Made by a program: the position numbers and the translations under genes
The notes under the pieces: model-generated
What the model was told of the DNA's origin: nothing
Seen by the model: only the letters and a program-made list of their open reading frames with translations
Database searches by the model: none
Source: Phaeosaccion multiseriatum
Taxonomy: Eukaryota; Ochrophyta, other classes
NCBI GenBank assembly: GCA_965112735.1
Contig: OZ218962.1
Location: 496,001 to 560,000 of the forward strand
Length of the DNA: 64,000 bases
Direction of reading: 5' to 3'
Part shown: positions 59,978 to 64,000 of the stretch, piece by piece
How the letters are laid out: every line of letters starts with the position of its first letter
Numbering within the stretch: the first letter of the stretch is position 1

Positions 59978-60929
59978 ACACACACACACACACATACATA
60001 CACAGGGCACGCCGCACGGAGTGCATTCACGGGGGGGGGGGAGGGGAAATGGCGTAAGATGGGAGCCGTCCGTGCCCGTCAGTCAGTGAGAGCGGGAAGG
60101 TGATACACGCGGAGGGAAGGGGGTATTCCCTCTTCCTTCCTTCCTTCTCCCCTCCCCTCTCTCCCCCCTCACACTCTGCTGCAAGTTCCTCACTCGGTCT
60201 CTCTTCTCGCTCTGAGCTCGAACAAAACCATTTGATGACGAACGAAACCAAGAAAGACTGCCCCTCGGTCTCAGCACTCAAACCTGCCCACCTCCACCCC
60301 TGTTGGTCAACAGCCCACATCTACTGCGTCCCACACTCACCACCTCCACTCACCTCCTCCTGCATACTCTCCGTGGTGTCGCGCATCTCCCTCCTCTCCT
60401 CCTCCCTCTCTTCGTCCCGCTCCGCACCACCCTCCCCCCCCTCTCCCTCCCCCTCCCACTCCTCACACGCCGCCCTCCTCCACCCCACCTCCTCCAGCTC
60501 TCCCACCCACTTTGAGTAAGCATCGAGCTTGGTGGGTCTGGCAAAGCGCCGGCCCTCGATAAAGCTCGTCGCCCCGTTGCCAAAGGCGAAGAAGGGCTTC
60601 CCCTCCCAGTACACTCGGTTGTGCTGGCTGTGGAGGCCCGGCTTGCCGTAGTTGGAGATTTCGTAGTGATCGTACCCTGCGCGTCTCAAAACTCTGTTCG
60701 CCACACGTGAGGAGGAAGAAGAAGAAGAAGAGGAGAAGGAGGAGGGAGAGGGAGCCCCACCACCGGCACACGCACACCGCACGCACGCGTGAATACATGC
60801 ACAGCACGAGCAGCATTGGCAAAAGCGAGCAGCATGACGTCAATGTGAAGCAAGAAGGCAGGCATATGGGCAGGCAGGAGCATGGTCATCGGTGGTGAGC
60901 CCATCGCCAGAAGGGAGGCACTGGACTTT

Positions 60930-60961
<32 letters not shown>

Positions 60962-63176
60962 CCTCCACCCACACACGTACACACAAACACACTCACTCCC
61001 TCACACACACACACGCACGCGTATAGGCACGTACCCACTGGCCTGGCGGTACATGTCAGCAGTGAACTTGTCCGATGGCAGGGGGTGCACCCCGGGAGCG
61101 TACCAGTGGCCAAACGCGGTGCCCTCCTCCACCTGCAGTGGAGGTCGTACAGTTTCAGTTTCAGCTTCCGTTTTTGTTTCAAGGCTCGAAGCCAGGGCCC
61201 GTTTGGATCCTCCTGACTCTTCAGACGCTGCTCCTTTGGAGTAGGCACAGAAGCTGCGATATCGACTCAAGTTATTGTGTTCGATATTTGATGAGGTCAC
61301 ATACACTGAAAACTGAAAACTGAAGGTTCAAATCATACACCTTAACCAACCGATGAGATGTCGAGCCGACGAGCAATATCGATGTATAAGAGCGCTTTCT
61401 ATATCGAATATCGAATCTCGTTTCCTTGTGTATCCCCACCAACCTGGAGGTCGTACACAGACACATGTCCCGCCCCTGCGTCTACTGCCTCTGTGAGCGA
61501 GTGGTCCCACTGCTTCATCGTCTGCTCGGGCAGTCCGCTGGGGAGAGGGGAGAATGGCGGGGGGGGGAGGGGTGAGGGGAAGGAGGGGGACAAAGCGGAG
61601 GAGGAGGAGGTCGATACCTGATGAGATCAATACTGAAGTTATCAAAGCCCGTCTTGTGCATAAGCTCCACAGCCTTGTACACGTCGCTCAGGGAGTGCGC
61701 TCTGCCCGCCGCAGTCAGCAGCGCAGCGTCGAAGCTCTGCACACCCATGCTCACCTAAGGTAGTCAGCGATGGCGGTGGATGGGAGGGGAGGTACCGAAG
61801 AAGCATAGTAGAGTCACAAAAAGAAGGGAAGGAGAATAGTGAGCCTTTCCTCTCTCCTCCCTCACTTCCCTCCCTCGCTCGCTCCCTCCCTTCCTCTGTC
61901 CCTCATTCCCGTCCTTCTCTACCTCCCTCCCTCCCTCGCTCGCTCGTTCCCTCCCTCCCTCTCCACCCACTGCCATCCCCCAGCCACTCACCCTTGTGAG
62001 GCCCAGGTCAAGGAAGCGTAGTAGCTTGTCCTCGTCGAATGTGCCCGGATCCATCTCCATACACACCTCCGCCCCCTCCGCTACCACACCCCCCAGGTCT
62101 GTCTTCAAGGCATGCATCACCTTGGCTAGGAGGGCCGGAGGGATGAGGGAAGGGGTGCCGCCCCCGAAGAAGATCTGCGTTTGTGTGTCATTTATTCGTT
62201 CGTTCCGCGGGAGACGATGGCAGCCGACGGGCGAGCGCAGGAGGAGTCAGTGTGTAGGGGGCGAGGGAGGGTGTAAGGGTAAGCGTAAGGTGTCATGTCA
62301 GGGCCACGAATGGATTGGGGAGAAGGGGAGGGAAAGCGGCACTCCTCCTCTTCACTTGTTAGTCTTGTATGCTAGCCCCACCGAGGAGGAGCAGCCCCCT
62401 CATGATTATAAACAGAAAAAAAGGTCGGGAGAGAGGGGTAAGCAGACATAATCCTCAGCCCCCCTCCCCATCTCCGAGCCGTCCGATCTCACCCCCCACC
62501 ACCCCCCCACCTACCGTCTGGAGTTGGTTGGAGGCAGGCAAGACGTGAGGGTACACTGTGTCTCTTGTGGCTCGGATTTCCCTTAGCACATCGGCGATAT
62601 AAGGCTGTGCATTGGCCTCCGCCATCTTGGGACTGTCGCCTATGACCTTGGGGTTGGAGAGAGAGGGGAGAGAGAGGGAGGGGGGGGGGGAGGGGGGATG
62701 TGATAGACATGGAGAGGGGATAAAACAGAGAGGGTGAGGGGGCTCCGAGTTAAAGGGTTTAGTGTCGAGGGGAACAGGATGCCATGGCAGAGGGACCAAC
62801 ATCCACCACCAACCTTGATGGGAAAGTCGCAGTAGAAGCACCGGCGACGGCAGAAGGGCATGTGAAGATACACGCTCCTCGCTATAGACGACGGAGGCGA
62901 GCTCCCCCCCGCCCTGCCCGACTCCTCGCCGCCGGAAGTTGGGGAAAGGATAAGGGAAGAGCCAGTCGCAGGAGAGGAGGCACCGCTGCTGCTGCTGCTG
63001 CTGCTGCTGCTGCGCCCCGGCCTCAGAATGGGAGAGTCGGATTTGCTCTCCCTGCTGCCCCCTGTCACACTCGGAGGGAGAAGGATCTGTAGTGCCGATG
63101 CGAGTCCTCCCCCTCTTCCTCCCCCTCCAAAGCGGAGGCTGAGGGACAGGCAGAAGAGATACAGCCGCCATTGCAT
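59544..63176 (-). CDS. hemW: HemW-type radical SAM protein (coproporphyrinogen oxidase-like)
   Basis: Eight minus-strand exons: 63176..62814, 62646..62515, 62174..61992, 61754..61618, 61537..61444, 61132..61035, 60693..60354, 59771..59544. GT-AG, phases agree, 524 residues. The N-terminus is a hydrophobic leader (MQWRLYLFCLSLSL) and a Ser-rich stretch, suggesting organelle targeting. Then MPFCRRRCFYCDF, the C-x3-C-x2-C cluster motif; FFGGGTPSLIP; EVCMEMDPGTF; VSMGVQSFD; DLIRSGLPEQT; HVSVYDLQ; GYDHYEISNY with HN-x2-YW; and the C-terminal IMLGLRLSDGV domain, as in HemN/HemW. HemW proteins bind heme rather than oxidise coproporphyrinogen; the short motif-1 spacing (C-x3-C-x2-C) alone does not decide this. 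Exon 7 ends in an acidic insert. Confidence 0.88.
59811..59996 (+). repeat. Two (CA)n tracts in HemW intron 7
   Basis: CA tracts at about 59811-59863 and 59907-59996, separated by a unique segment. They sit just upstream (minus sense) of the last exon. Confidence 0.9.
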
Positions 63177-63362
63177 TTGGTTTTTTCCTTTATTGTCTCT
63201 CCCTCTCCTTCTTGGATTCTACCTCGCCATTTGATCGCCATTTGTTCCTCGTTATTTTTTTTTACTTCTGCCTGGCCTTGTCGCTGTCGTTCTTCTGATT
63301 AGCTAAACTCCACCTCCCCAGGCTCTCAGGGCCACATTGTCTCGCCGCCTCTGCGTGCCACA
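63177..63362. promoter_or_regulatory. Divergent promoter region, HemW / partial gene
   Basis: 186 bases between opposite start codons, T-rich on the plus strand (ATTTTTTTTTAC near 63257). Inferred bidirectional promoter. Confidence 0.4.
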
Positions 63363-64000
63363 ATGTCTCGCCCCGCTGTGGAGCTTTCACCTTTGCCGAG
63401 CGCTACGTCCGGTTGGGGGGGCATTCCCGCCGGTAGCTTTCGCAGCAGCAAAGGCAGAGAGGAGGAGAAGCAGGGGGGGGCAGGGCCAGCAGGAGCTGAG
63501 AATTGGGACCGTGGGAGCGAGGGCGTCAGAGGTAGCAGCAAAAGCGGATATCCGGGGGAAGACTGTCGTGGGAGGCGCTTCGAGGACTTGGAGACCGATG
63601 ACGACTCGTTGATGGAGGCCGAGAAGCGGACGGATCGGGACTCGCGACCACCCCCCGTCCTAAGCCCCAACGCTTCAGGAGGGCCAGACACGGGGATACA
63701 GCGGTATCAGCAGAGTAACGAGAATGGGCAGCCGCGGCCGGCTCCTATGGACTGCAGCAGCAGCAACAGCGACGACCTTCAAATGTCCTCAGGCAGGCTG
63801 CTGCCCTGCGCCTCCACCATCTTGAATGGAGACTCCGCCCATCCTCAGCGCTCTCCTACTGCACGGGCAACCCGCACCTCGGCCGCTAAGCGGCAGCGAG
63901 CCAGCCCCTACAACGAGGGCCGCTCCCTCGCCGGGTACACCAAGGACAGACCGAGGGATGCCCGCACGCCAGCGCCACTCCGAAAGGCTCAAAGAGAATC
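63363..64000 (+). CDS. Unknown hydrophilic protein, 3' end beyond the window
   Basis: Open from ATG 63363 (MSRPAVELSPLPSATSGWGG) to the window edge, 212 codons with no stop despite two G runs. Composition is Ser/Pro/Arg-rich with an acidic patch (FEDLETDDDSLMEAEKRTD) and an SP-rich end (QRSPTARATRTSAAKR). No domain recognised; it looks like a disordered N-terminal region of a larger, possibly nuclear protein. An intron within it is possible but not required. Confidence 0.6.
   Translation, partial: MSRPAVELSPLPSATSGWGGIPAGSFRSSKGREEEKQGGAGPAGAENWDRGSEGVRGSSKSGYPGEDCRGRRFEDLETDDDSLMEAEKRTDRDSRPPPVLSPNASGGPDTGIQRYQQSNENGQPRPAPMDCSSSNSDDLQMSSGRLLPCASTILNGDSAHPQRSPTARATRTSAAKRQRASPYNEGRSLAGYTKDRPRDARTPAPLRKAQRE

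Noticed and set aside
1-64000. tRNA or rRNA genes
   Set aside because: I found no cloverleaf with TTCGA-type arms and no rRNA core sequences by eye; a covariance search would be needed to be certain.

Overview
The window is nuclear DNA of a protist, not a prokaryote. Genes are split by many GT-AG introns, spacers and introns are packed with micro- and minisatellites, and there are no operons. Two zinc-finger proteins carry a C-x4-C-x9-C-x2-H motif followed by a basic 'GAPR' segment, which I associate mainly with stramenopiles (brown algae, diatoms, oomycetes). A methyltransferase starts with a signal-peptide-like stretch followed by a transit-like stretch, which would fit a secondary plastid. 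My best guess is a stramenopile alga or a related lineage, at moderate to low confidence. I assembled the exon models by hand from splice signals, phase continuity and protein family conservation.

Layout. 0.3-1.3 kb: Ser-rich unknown (+). 1.6-3.1 kb: mitochondrial NAD(P)-binding SDR of the COQ11/NDUFA9 type (+, 4 exons). 4.5-18.7 kb: tandem array of five ankyrin-repeat genes (+), each a tiny first exon plus one long ankyrin exon; the third copy is a pseudogene and the fifth has lost its normal stop. 19.3-24.2 kb: 10-exon SAM-dependent O-methyltransferase (-). 25.1-25.7 kb: tentative His-rich small gene (+). 26.9-29.9 kb: TANGO2 homologue (-, 5 exons). 30.1-52.0 kb: a 33-exon gene (+) for a predicted 3,084-residue scaffold with IQ, ankyrin, TPR-like and WW modules; all exon phases agree. 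52.4-55.4 kb (+) and 56.2-59.0 kb (-): two tail-to-tail paralogous zinc-finger genes. 59.5-63.2 kb: HemW-type radical SAM protein (-, 8 exons). 63.4 kb to the end: 5' part of an unknown hydrophilic protein (+).

The genes do not form an obvious pathway. The main novelty lies in the non-coding structure. A 19-nt motif, GCAGTTGGTGATACAGCAG, and a second motif, ATGGCAGTGGATGG, recur through exons and introns far more often than chance. Within introns they are mostly forward near 5' splice sites and reverse-complemented near 3' splice sites, like terminal inverted repeats of an introner-like element. Other highlights are the modular ankyrin array with two alternative first exons, very long satellite arrays inside introns of the large gene, and paired poly-G frameshifts in one zinc-finger gene.
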